Assembly (NCBI RefSeq): GCF_000092045.1
Contig: NC_007761.1
Coordinates: forward strand, 4,317,609 to 4,381,608
Origin: Rhizobium etli CFN 42
GTDB lineage: Bacteria > Pseudomonadota > Alphaproteobacteria > Rhizobiales > Rhizobiaceae
Reading direction: 5' to 3'
DNA length: 64,000 nt
Numbering within the stretch: the stretch's first letter is position 1; each line of letters starts with the position of its first letter. The position numbers and the translations under genes were made by a program. The notes beneath the pieces are model-generated. The model saw nothing but the letters and a program-made list of their open reading frames with translations, searched no databases and was not told where the DNA came from. Shown here piece after piece: positions 26,467 to 35,300 of this stretch.

Positions 26467-26586
26467 ATGGTTCGCGACGAACACGCCATTGCCGCATGCG
26501 ATGACCGGGCACGGGTTGCCGGGGTGGATATTGCCGTTCCGGTTTCTTCCAAAACCAAGGCCAAAACAACGACGAAAACCGTCTGA
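26467..26586 (+). CDS. Possible small protein of 39 residues
   Basis: Not recognised. ATG at 26467 is preceded by AGGA at a spacing of seven bases and opens a frame (MVRDEHAIAACDDRARVAGV at the start, Lys/Thr-rich tail) that ends at 26586, 111 bases before asd. It could be a small protein, a leader or chance. Confidence 0.3.
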   Translation: MVRDEHAIAACDDRARVAGVDIAVPVSSKTKAKTTTKTV

Positions 26587-26697
26587 CGTCTCTGGCCTGC
26601 CGCTCTCTCCCCGGCTCGGCTGGGGACAGGAAGACGCGAACCGTCGCGCCTTTCCCCTCACCGGACAAGAGGAGAGAAGAGAAAGAGAGCTTGAGAA

Positions 26698-27732
26698 ATG
26701 GGTTTTAAAGTAGCAGTTGCGGGAGCGACCGGAAATGTCGGCCGGGAGATGCTCAACATCCTCTCCGAACGCGGCTTCCCCGCCGATGAGGTCGTGGCGC
26801 TCGCCTCGGCACGTTCGCAGGGCACCGAAGTGTCCTACGGCGACCGGACGCTGAAGGTTTCCAATCTGGAGAATTACGATTTCTCCGATACCGATATCTG
26901 CCTGATGTCGGCCGGCGGCGAGGTCTCCAAGAAGTTCTCGCCCAAGATCGGCCAGCAGGGCTGCGTCGTCATCGACAATTCCTCGGCCTGGCGCTATGAC
27001 GCCGACGTGCCGCTGATCGTGCCGGAAGTGAACCCGGATGCCGTCACACAGTTCACCAAGCGCAACATCATTGCCAATCCGAACTGCTCGACCGCGCAGC
27101 TGGTGGTGGCGCTGAAGCCGCTGCACGACTTCGCCAAGATCAAGCGCGTCGTCGTCTCCACCTATCAGTCGGTCTCCGGCGCCGGCAAGGACGGCATGGA
27201 TGAGCTGTTCAACCAGACGCGCGCGGTCTTCGTCGCCGATCCGATCGAGAACAAGAAGTTCACCAAGCGCATCGCCTTCAACGTCATCCCGCACATCGAT
27301 AGCTTCATGGAAGACGGCTACACCAAGGAAGAATGGAAGGTGCTGGCCGAGACGAAGAAGATGCTCGACCCGAAGATCAAGGTTACCTGCACGGCGGTGC
27401 GTGTGCCCGTCTTCATCGGTCATTCGGAATCGGTCAACATCGAATTCGAGAACGAGATCACCGCCGACCAGGCCCGCGCTATCCTGCGCGATGCCCCGGG
27501 CTGCCTCGTCATCGACAAGCGCGAGAACGGCGGTTACATCACGCCTTATGAATCCGCCGGCGAAGATGCGACCTATATCTCGCGCATCCGCGAGGACGCG
27601 ACGGTCGAAAACGGCCTCAATATGTGGGTTGTTTCCGATAACCTCCGCAAGGGCGCGGCGCTGAACGCCATCCAGATCGCCGAGCTGCTCGTCAATCGCG
27701 GCCTGGTCAAGCCGCGCAAGCAGGCAGCCTGA
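26698..27732 (+). CDS. asd: Aspartate-semialdehyde dehydrogenase
   Basis: NADPH-dependent reduction of aspartyl phosphate to aspartate semialdehyde, the branch point to lysine/diaminopimelate, threonine and methionine. The 344-residue protein has the N-terminal Rossmann loop GATGNVGREML and the catalytic Cys130 in ANPNCSTAQL, then VSTYQSVSGAGKDGM. A purine-rich tract precedes the ATG. A terminator follows about 28 bases after the stop, so it is probably monocistronic. Confidence 0.96.
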   Translation: MGFKVAVAGATGNVGREMLNILSERGFPADEVVALASARSQGTEVSYGDRTLKVSNLENYDFSDTDICLMSAGGEVSKKFSPKIGQQGCVVIDNSSAWRYDADVPLIVPEVNPDAVTQFTKRNIIANPNCSTAQLVVALKPLHDFAKIKRVVVSTYQSVSGAGKDGMDELFNQTRAVFVADPIENKKFTKRIAFNVIPHIDSFMEDGYTKEEWKVLAETKKMLDPKIKVTCTAVRVPVFIGHSESVNIEFENEITADQARAILRDAPGCLVIDKRENGGYITPYESAGEDATYISRIREDATVENGLNMWVVSDNLRKGAALNAIQIAELLVNRGLVKPRKQAA

Positions 27733-27760
27733 TACCATTTGTAAACCGTAAGATGTTAAA

Positions 27761-27786
27761 GCCCTGCTCGTGGAGCGGGGCTTTTT
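27761..27786 (+). terminator. Terminator of asd
   Basis: Stem GCCCTGCTC / GAGCGGGGC (one G-T pair) with a 3-base loop is followed by TTTTT. Confidence 0.85.
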
Positions 27787-27902
27787 CCGGGGCAAATACG
27801 ACTGTATAAGCGCTCGCTAAACGATGATCGTGACAAAATCGCGAGTGGCTGGCATTCTCTTGCCCGCTTAAAAACTATGCAGATCGAGAGCGGGGTTTCT
27901 CA

Positions 27903-28727
27903 ATGCGCATGACAAAGTTGTTTCTGGCGGCCGCTGCGGCAATGGGCGTCCTCCAAGCGGTACCGGCGTTCGCGCAAGGACCGCAATGTGGCAATACCAG
28001 CGCCGGCTTCGACGCTTGGGTCGCCGATTTCAAGCAGACGGCAGCGGCCAATGGAGTCAGCCAGTCGGTGCTCAGCCGCGCCTTCGCCAACGTCAACTAC
28101 AACAAGCCGACAATCGCCGCCGACCGCGGCCAGAAAAGCTTCAAGCTCTCCTTCGACGCCTTCATGCAGAAGCGCGGCGGTGCCGCCGTCATTTCCCGCG
28201 GCCGGTCGATGAAAGCAGCCAACCAGGCCCTTTTTGCCTCGATCGAACGCCGCTTCGGCGTTCCCGCGGGTCCGCTGATCGCAATCTGGGGTATGGAAAC
28301 CGGTTTCGGCAGCTATATGGGCAACCAGCATACGCTCTCGGCTGTGTCGACCCTTGCCTATGACTGCCGTCGTTCGGACTATTTCACCGATCAGCTCTAT
28401 GCTGCGCTCCAGCTGGTCTCCGAGGGTTATCTGAGCCCGCAGGCCAAGGGTGCCGCCCATGGTGAAATCGGCCAGACGCAGTTTTTGCCGCGCAACGTCG
28501 TGCGCTTCGGCGCCGACGGCGATGGCGACGGCCGGGTCGACATGGTCGGCTCCCGCGCCGATGCGCTGGCCTCGACCGCAAATTTCCTCAAGGGCCACGG
28601 CTGGCGTGCCGGCGCCGGCTATCAGCCGGGAGAGCCAAATTTCACTGCGATCCAGGGGTGGAACGCCGCCAGCGTCTATCAGCAGGCGATCGCCTATATC
28701 GGCCAGCAGATCGACGGCGGCAGATAA
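27903..28727 (+). CDS. Lytic murein transglycosylase (MltB-type)
   Basis: A periplasmic enzyme of 274 residues that cleaves the glycan strand of murein to 1,6-anhydromuramyl products. A Sec signal ends at AFA-QG (about residue 24). The catalytic glutamate is in IWGMETGFGSYMG, and the MltB blocks GEIGQTQFLP and ADALASTANFLKGHGW follow. It lacks the peptidoglycan-binding domain and the lipobox of MltB proper, so it is a soluble short form. A terminator follows. Confidence 0.9.
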   Translation: MRMTKLFLAAAAAMGVLQAVPAFAQGPQCGNTSAGFDAWVADFKQTAAANGVSQSVLSRAFANVNYNKPTIAADRGQKSFKLSFDAFMQKRGGAAVISRGRSMKAANQALFASIERRFGVPAGPLIAIWGMETGFGSYMGNQHTLSAVSTLAYDCRRSDYFTDQLYAALQLVSEGYLSPQAKGAAHGEIGQTQFLPRNVVRFGADGDGDGRVDMVGSRADALASTANFLKGHGWRAGAGYQPGEPNFTAIQGWNAASVYQQAIAYIGQQIDGGR

Positions 28728-28755
28728 GCCTTCATTGACAACGATACCGAGCTGG

Positions 28756-28782
28756 AAACGCCGCTGCGAATGCGGCGTTTTT
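28756..28782. terminator. Terminator between transglycosylase and GGDEF genes
   Basis: A 9-bp stem AAACGCCGC / GCGGCGTTT with a 7-base loop runs into a T-run on the plus strand. It directly abuts the stop codon of the convergent GGDEF gene and has an A/T-rich flank on both sides. Confidence 0.8.
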
Positions 28783-30401
28783 CATATGCGGGAATCAAAA
28801 CCGCCGCCCGATACCGTCTTGCGTCGCTCCTCCTGCGGCGGAGCCGGCACCACCGGCCCCGACACGACGCAATTGCGGCCGGAAGCCTTGGCGGCGTAGA
28901 GCGCCAGATCGGCGCGTTTGACCAGATCCTCGAAGTTCCGGTTGGCGGCGTCGTTTGCCCGGCCGGCGCATCCGAAGCTCGCGGTGACCTTGAGGAGATC
29001 GCCGCTCGCAAGCGGGATTTCCGCCGCCTCGATCGCCTGTCGCACGCGCTCGGCGACGATGGCGGCGTTGCCGGGCGTCGAATCCGGCAAAAGCGCCAGG
29101 AACTCCTCGCCCCCATGCCGCACCAAGAGATCGAAGGAACGAAAATTCTGGCGCGCAACGCCGGCGACGTGCCGCAGCACGGCATCGCCGGCATCGTGGC
29201 CGTGGATATCGTTGATCTTCTTGAAATGATCGAGATCGAAGAGGACGACGGAAATCCAGTGCGAGCCGTGCTCGGCCTGCGTAAGGAGCGCCGAGGCAGC
29301 GACGTCGAAGCCGCGCCTGTTGTAGAGCCCCGTCAGAAGATCGGTTTGAGCAGCGTTGCGCAACTCACCCACCAGCGTCTCCCGGTCCCGAGCGAGCTTG
29401 TCGATCAGCCGGAGTCCTCTTGCCGCCAGCATCATTACCAGCGTGGCGAGAATCAACAGGCCCGCGCACAGCGCCAGAATCTGTGTCAGGTGTATATGCG
29501 AGAGCGTGGAAAACTGTTCGCCGGTCTCGTGAATATCGCTCGCAGCCTCGACCATCTTTTGCTGAAGGAAAGCCATGCGTTCGCGCTGTGCGGCCGCCCA
29601 GGCGTCGCCCATTGGGCGCGACGGCCGCGACCCGGCGAGAATGGCGTCGGTGATCGCATTCGCCTTCAGTTGGTCGCCGCGACCGAGATAGGCAACAATG
29701 TCGCGCACGATCGGCGCGGTCGAATGGAAGACCATGTGATCCATGCCGGCACCAAGCATGGTCTTGCCTTGAATGAACAATTCGATCGGAAATCTGGCAG
29801 AAACATCTTGATCGAGGTAACGAGTGCCGATTCCGGTAATCAATCTTTCGCCGTAGTAGGTCAGCAGGATGCCCATCAGCTGGTTGGATTTTTCAAGCAG
29901 CACCGGGTCGCTGATCAGCGGTGAAAGTGCGTCGACGACCGCAAGCTGCTTGAGAGCCGCATACCAGTAGATGGAACCGGGATTGCTGCCGGAATAGCGG
30001 CCCTGGTCGACGGCGCTTCGCGCGGCGACGATGCGGCTATAGGCAAGGCTGAGGGCCGACAATTCACCTGCAAGCCCTTGATCGAGCGTATCGTGAGGCG
30101 GCAAGCTGGCATAGAAAGCGCGGCGTTCGCGATCCAGCGTCAGCCGGCTATGCTGCATGTCGACAGCAGTCCCGCTGCTGGGATGCGCGAGATAGCGGCG
30201 AGTGGCATCGATTTCGCTCAGGATTTCCGTGGCCGCGATCGACCCGCCACGCGCAAGTACGTCGGCGAACTGCCGGTCCTTCTCGAGCTCTCTGTATTGC
30301 AGGATCGAAGTTCGAAGGACGAAGACGCCTTCAATGAGCATGAAGACGAAGGGCAGCAGGATGGCGGCCAGGATAACCTTTTTGATGGTTTCAAACTTCA
30401 T
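28782..30401 (-). CDS. Membrane diguanylate cyclase (GGDEF)
   Basis: A 539-residue inner-membrane protein: a transmembrane segment at about residues 8-30, a periplasmic sensor region of about 240 residues without a named domain, a second span near 275-300 and a C-terminal GGDEF domain. The active-site motif is GGEEF (RHGGEEFLALLPD), preceded by LTGLYNRRGFD, so it should make cyclic di-GMP. I see no RxxD inhibitory site just before the motif. ATG at 30401 was chosen; a TTG at 30422 would add seven residues. The signal sensed is unknown. Confidence 0.9.
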   Translation of the reverse strand: MKFETIKKVILAAILLPFVFMLIEGVFVLRTSILQYRELEKDRQFADVLARGGSIAATEILSEIDATRRYLAHPSSGTAVDMQHSRLTLDRERRAFYASLPPHDTLDQGLAGELSALSLAYSRIVAARSAVDQGRYSGSNPGSIYWYAALKQLAVVDALSPLISDPVLLEKSNQLMGILLTYYGERLITGIGTRYLDQDVSARFPIELFIQGKTMLGAGMDHMVFHSTAPIVRDIVAYLGRGDQLKANAITDAILAGSRPSRPMGDAWAAAQRERMAFLQQKMVEAASDIHETGEQFSTLSHIHLTQILALCAGLLILATLVMMLAARGLRLIDKLARDRETLVGELRNAAQTDLLTGLYNRRGFDVAASALLTQAEHGSHWISVVLFDLDHFKKINDIHGHDAGDAVLRHVAGVARQNFRSFDLLVRHGGEEFLALLPDSTPGNAAIVAERVRQAIEAAEIPLASGDLLKVTASFGCAGRANDAANRNFEDLVKRADLALYAAKASGRNCVVSGPVVPAPPQEERRKTVSGGGFDSRI

Positions 30402-30491
30402 CGCCAATCGCCACGTGGTCAAATGACGGCCATGTGCAGCCGATTAGAAGCTTAGCAGCAATCCTTAAAAAAGTGATAAACCGGTACGCTC

Positions 30492-31133
30492 CTAGATTTC
30501 GGGACGGATGAAATCGCGTGTTTCGGCGTCCATGACCCAGAGCTCGCCGGTCGAGATATCGAACCAGGCGCCATGAAGGTGCATTTTTCCTGCGTCCTCG
30601 AGCGCCTTTATTTCCGGGAAGGTTCTGAGATTGTTGAGCGAATTGCGTATAGAGACACGCTCCAACGCCGTCTGCCGCTCGGCCTCCGTCATCACGTCAT
30701 TGCTCTGGATCTGCTCGGCTGCGGGTTTGACCAGCGACATCCACCGGCCGATGAAATCGCCGGGCGATAACGGCTCGGCATTCGGGTCGAGTGCGGCCCG
30801 AATGCCGCCGCAGCGGCCATGGCCCATTACCACGATATCCGAGACCTTCAGCGCCTGCACGGCAAATTCAAGAGCGGCCGATGTCGAATGGAAATGACCG
30901 TCCGGCTCGTAGGGCGGCACCATATTGGCGACATTGCGGATAACGAAAAGCTCGCCCGGACCGGCATCGAAAATCAGCTCGGGAGCCGCACGTGAATCCG
31001 AACAGGCAATCACCAACGTGCTCGGGCTCTGGCCGTTTTCGGCGAGTTGCCGATACCGGTCGCGGGCATCGGCATAACGCCCGTTCATAAAGTTGCGGTA
31101 ACCGTCCAGAAGGGTGTTTGGAAAACGCTGCAT
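30492..31133 (-). CDS. Beta-class carbonic anhydrase
   Basis: Zinc enzyme that interconverts CO2 and bicarbonate in the cytoplasm. All zinc/active-site residues are present: Cys44 and Asp46 in VIACSDSR, and His105 and Cys108 in VMGHGRCGG. At 213 residues it has normal length and no signal peptide. It likely supplies bicarbonate to carboxylases at ambient CO2. It appears to be a single gene between the GGDEF gene and pdxY. Confidence 0.94.
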   Translation of the reverse strand: MQRFPNTLLDGYRNFMNGRYADARDRYRQLAENGQSPSTLVIACSDSRAAPELIFDAGPGELFVIRNVANMVPPYEPDGHFHSTSAALEFAVQALKVSDIVVMGHGRCGGIRAALDPNAEPLSPGDFIGRWMSLVKPAAEQIQSNDVMTEAERQTALERVSIRNSLNNLRTFPEIKALEDAGKMHLHGAWFDISTGELWVMDAETRDFIRPEI

Positions 31134-31203
31134 GCCTCTGGATTAGCGCGGGCGGAAGACAAGATCAACTGCTGCACCGCAAAATGCGCATGTGACAAAT
31201 GCA

Positions 31204-32079
31204 TCATTTTTTCCGCCGCTGCGCCGGGTGTACGAGCCGGCGCATCTGCACCATGGCCATCGGCGTCGACAGGCTGGACGCGTCGCTTGCCAGCATCAAC
31301 TCGTTGCTGCCGCGCTTGACCGCACGCGCAAGCACTTCGAACACGCTGGCGGTGGCAAGCTGCAACGCCTTTTCATCATCGAGCCCGGACAGCAGGCGCG
31401 ACAGGAAAACGGCGGCCAGCAGGTCACCGAGACCATTCGGCGGATTGTCGACGACGCGATGCTCGGCAAGAAGCGCGTGGCGGCCGGAAAGGAAGAGATT
31501 GCCGGTACCGCCGGCCATCATGGGCACCGCCGAGGTGACGAGCATACGCGACGGCCCGAGCGCCAGCGCTGCCTCCATGATTGCGCTGTTGTCATCAAGC
31601 GCTGCTCCCGACAGCCAGGCGAGCTCGTACCGGTTCGGCGTTGCGAGCGAGGCCAGCGGAATGAGATGATCACGAATGGCCTCGGCTGTGGCTTCCGGCA
31701 CGTAGAGGCCGCCGAGATCGCCCATGACCGGATCGCAGACATAAAGCAGTTCGGGATTGTTTTGCCGGAGCGCAGCGATCAGCCGGGCGACCGAGCGCGC
31801 CTGGGCGGCATTGCCGAAATAGCCCGAAAGCACCGCCCTGACTTCGCCGATCCAGGGCGCGCGGATCAGGTCGTCGATCGCCGCGTCGAAATCCGCTTCG
31901 GCAAATGTCAGCCGCGTCGAACGGCCATGGCCGGGATGCCAGGGCAGGACGATGGTCGGCAGCGCCCAAACCGGATGGCCGAGTGTCTCCAGCGCAAACA
32001 CCGCCGCCCGATTGCCAACCGAGCCACGTACGACATGGCTGGAAATAACGATGACTGCGCCCGCTGAATTTTCCGACAT
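31204..32079 (-). CDS. pdxY: Pyridoxal kinase PdxY-like
   Basis: A ribokinase-fold vitamin B6 kinase of 291 residues that phosphorylates pyridoxal in the PLP salvage pathway. Markers are VISSHVVRGSVGNRA at the N-terminus, WALPTIVLPWHPGHG, YVCDPVMGDLGGLYV and the anion-hole/catalytic motif NPPNGLGDLLAA (GTGD in most homologues, here GLGD). The Thr-to-Leu change in that motif could affect the anion hole but the aspartate is kept. Confidence 0.85.
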   Translation of the reverse strand: MSENSAGAVIVISSHVVRGSVGNRAAVFALETLGHPVWALPTIVLPWHPGHGRSTRLTFAEADFDAAIDDLIRAPWIGEVRAVLSGYFGNAAQARSVARLIAALRQNNPELLYVCDPVMGDLGGLYVPEATAEAIRDHLIPLASLATPNRYELAWLSGAALDDNSAIMEAALALGPSRMLVTSAVPMMAGGTGNLFLSGRHALLAEHRVVDNPPNGLGDLLAAVFLSRLLSGLDDEKALQLATASVFEVLARAVKRGSNELMLASDASSLSTPMAMVQMRRLVHPAQRRKK

Positions 32080-32357
32080 GAAACCGTGGTCCGAATGATG
32101 ATGGCGTTTGATGATCTTTTTGACGCGGGGCTGTCAACCATTCTTCACGTGAGCATGGAAATGTGCCGCGAAAGCAAAGCCGGAAGAGAGGCCTCGCCAA
32201 TGCGTTTTGGCCTCAAAAACGAAAAAATCTCTGACAATTTCCCATTTCCGTTGGCAAAAAAGCATCAAAACAATGCCTGAGGCCTCTCTTTTAGGGATTT
32301 TTTCGAGAAATCTTCTGCTAGCTTGCGAAAAATCAGTCCATTGCGGGGAGGCGATTC

Positions 32358-35300
32358 ATGGCTGCCAGAAACAATCCGAAACGGGAGAAGCAGATCGAAA
32401 CTGCGCGCAAGATCGCCAAGGCGATGAACGAGGCGCATCTCGATCCGGAAATTCTCTTCGGCCGGGCGAGCAATGACGATCTGGAACTCTATACGCCCGA
32501 CATGCTGGCGCGCTCTGCCGTGCATTCGGCAAAGGAACTTGCCGCATGGAACGGCAAGGCGCCCCGCGTCAGCATCGACACAATTGCCGAGGTGACGCCT
32601 GGCGGCACCGCCGTTTCGGTGCTGTCGGTGACTGACCAGAACATGCCTTTCCTTTATGAGTCGGTCATGGGTGAAGTGACGAGCACCTATCGCGATCTGT
32701 TCATGGCCGTGCACCCCATCCTCGTCATGGAAAAGGGCAAAGCCCCCGCGCTCTATTCCGCCGACCACCCGAGCGATCCCGCCGCCCGCGTCAGCCATAT
32801 CCAGCTCCACATTGCCCCGTTGAACTCCACCCAGGCTGCCGATCTCGTCAAGCGCGTCCAGACCGTGCTCGAACAGGTCCGCCTATCGGTCTCGGACTGG
32901 AAGCCGATGCTTGCCAAGCTCGACGGGGTGATTACCGAGCTTTCGGCTAACGGCGCCGGCCGCAGGAAGGCCGAACATGCCGAGGCGGTGGCCTTCCTGA
33001 CCTGGCTGCGCGACGAGAATTTCACCTTCCTCGGCATGCGCGAATATGTCTATTCCGGCAAGGGCGCCGACGCCAAGGTTGAGCGGGACAAGGGCGCCGG
33101 CCTCGGCATTCTCTCCAACCCAGACGTTCTCGTGCTGCGCACCGGCAAGGACGCCGTGACCACGACGCCGGAGATCCTCGCCTTCCTCGAGGGTCCCGAG
33201 TTTTTGATCGTCACCAAGGCGAATGTAAAATCGATCGTCCATCGCCGCGCCTATATGGATTATGTCGGCGTCAAACGTTTCGATGCCGAGGGCAACGTCA
33301 CCGGCGAGCTGCGCATCGTCGGTCTTTTCACCTCGACGGCCTATACCTCGCCTGCCTCCGAAATCCCGCTGCTGCGGTCGAAGATCGAAAAGGTGAAGGA
33401 GCATTTCGGCTACGACCCGATGAGCCATTCCGGCCGCATGCTCGACAACACGCTGGAATCCTACCCGCGCGATGACCTTTTCCAGATCGACACGACGCTG
33501 CTTGCGAGCTTTGCCGAGCAGATCAACGATCTCGCCGATCGGCCGCGCGTGCGCGTCCTGCCGCGCATCGACCATTTCGACCGCTTCGTCTCGGTCATCG
33601 TCTATGTGCCGCGTGAGGAATATGACTCGATCGTTCGCGAGCGGATCGGCACCTACTTGAAGACGGTCTATGACGGCCGTGTCTCCGCTTATTATCCGGC
33701 TTTCCCCGAAGGCGGCGTCGCCCGCGTGCATTTCATCATCGGCCGCTCCGGCGGCAAGACGCCGCGCATTCCGCAAGCCAAGCTCGAGCAGACGATCCGC
33801 GAAATCACCGCCCGCTGGGACGACCGTTTCGAAGCGCTGGCCGGGCCCAAGGCGCCGAAAATATCGGTCGATCAGGCCTTCCAGGATTCCTTCACCCCGG
33901 AAGAAACCGTCGCTGATCTCGCCGATATCGGCGCCTGCGCCGCCGGCGAGCCGCTCCGCATCCAGTTCTATCATCGTCAGGAAGACCATGGCCGCATCCT
34001 CTCGCTGAAGATCTTCCACGCCGGCGGTCAGTTGGCGCTGTCGCGCCGCGTGCCGCTCCTCGAGAACCTCGGCTTCAATGTCGTCAGCGAACGCACCTTC
34101 GATATCGGAGTGCCGGTCGCCGACGGCGAAACCAAACTCGTCGTGCTGCACGACATGGAGCTCGAGACCCGCAACGGCCACGACGTCGACCTGCACCGTT
34201 ATGGCGCTGCGCTCGAGGAAGCCTTCGTCGCCGCCTTCGCCGGCACGATCGACAATGACAGCTTCAACCGGCTGATCCTTTCGGCGGGGCTCTCGGCCCG
34301 TGAGACGAATGTGCTGCGCGCCTATGCCCGTTATCTTCGCCAGGCCGGCATCGCCTATTCGCAGGACTATATCGCAACGACGCTCGACAAATATCCTGGT
34401 GTGGCCGCAGCGATCTTCCGGCTGTTCCACGACACGCTCGATCCAAAGCTTTCCGACAAGGCCCGAGTCAAGAAGATCGCCGACCTGCACCAGGCGATCG
34501 AGGCCGAGCTTGCCGACGTGCCGAGCCTGGACGACGACCGCATCCTGCGCCGCTACGTCAACATCGTCGACGCGACGCTGCGCACCAACTATTTCCAGAA
34601 GAACCCCGATGGGTCGCCGAAAGCCATGCTGGCGTTCAAGCTCGATCCGCACCTGGTCGACGGGCTGCCGCAACCGAAACCCTTCCGCGAGATGTTCGTC
34701 TACGGTGTCGAAGTCGAAGGCGTGCACCTGCGCTTCGGCAAGGTGGCGCGCGGCGGCCTGCGCTGGTCGGACCGCGCCGAGGATTACCGCACCGAGGTAC
34801 TCGGCCTGGTCAAAGCACAGCAGGTGAAGAACGCGGTCATCGTGCCGGTCGGCGCCAAAGGCGGCTTCTACCCGAAAAAGCTGCCGGTGGGCGGCAACCG
34901 CGACGAGATCTTCAATGCCGGCCGCGAGGCTTACAAGACCTATATTCGCACGCTGCTGTCGATCACCGACAACATCTCCGGCGCCGAGGTCGTGCCGCCG
35001 GCGGATACGATCAGGCTCGATGGCGACGATCCCTATTTCGTCGTCGCCGCCGACAAGGGCACCGCGACCTTCTCCGACACCGCCAATGCTCTGGCGCAGG
35101 AGGCCGGCTTCTGGCTGGACGACGCCTTCGCCTCCGGTGGCTCGGCCGGTTACGATCACAAGAAGATGGGCATCACCGCCCGCGGCGCCTGGGAAACCGT
35201 AAAACGCCATTTCCGCGAGATGGACATCGACATCCAGACGACACCCTTTACCGTCGCCGGCGTCGGCGACATGTCGGGCGACGTCTTCGGCAACGGCATG

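Larger units (their letters stand above)
26287..26697. other. 411-base intergenic region between phoA and asd
   Basis: It holds the Pho box of phoA on the left and the possible 39-residue frame in the middle. The last 110 bases before asd are GC-rich then purine-rich (GAGGAGAGAAGAGAAAGAGAG), which supplies the asd ribosome-binding region. I see no tRNA-like or terminator structure. Confidence 0.5.

Noticed and set aside
26404..27795. Minus-strand frame of 463 codons opposite asd
   Set aside because: Antisense shadow; the asd frame has all catalytic motifs.
32141..32156. TTCACGTGA near the pdxY/gdh gap as parS
   Set aside because: Six mismatches; only the CACGTG core is shared.
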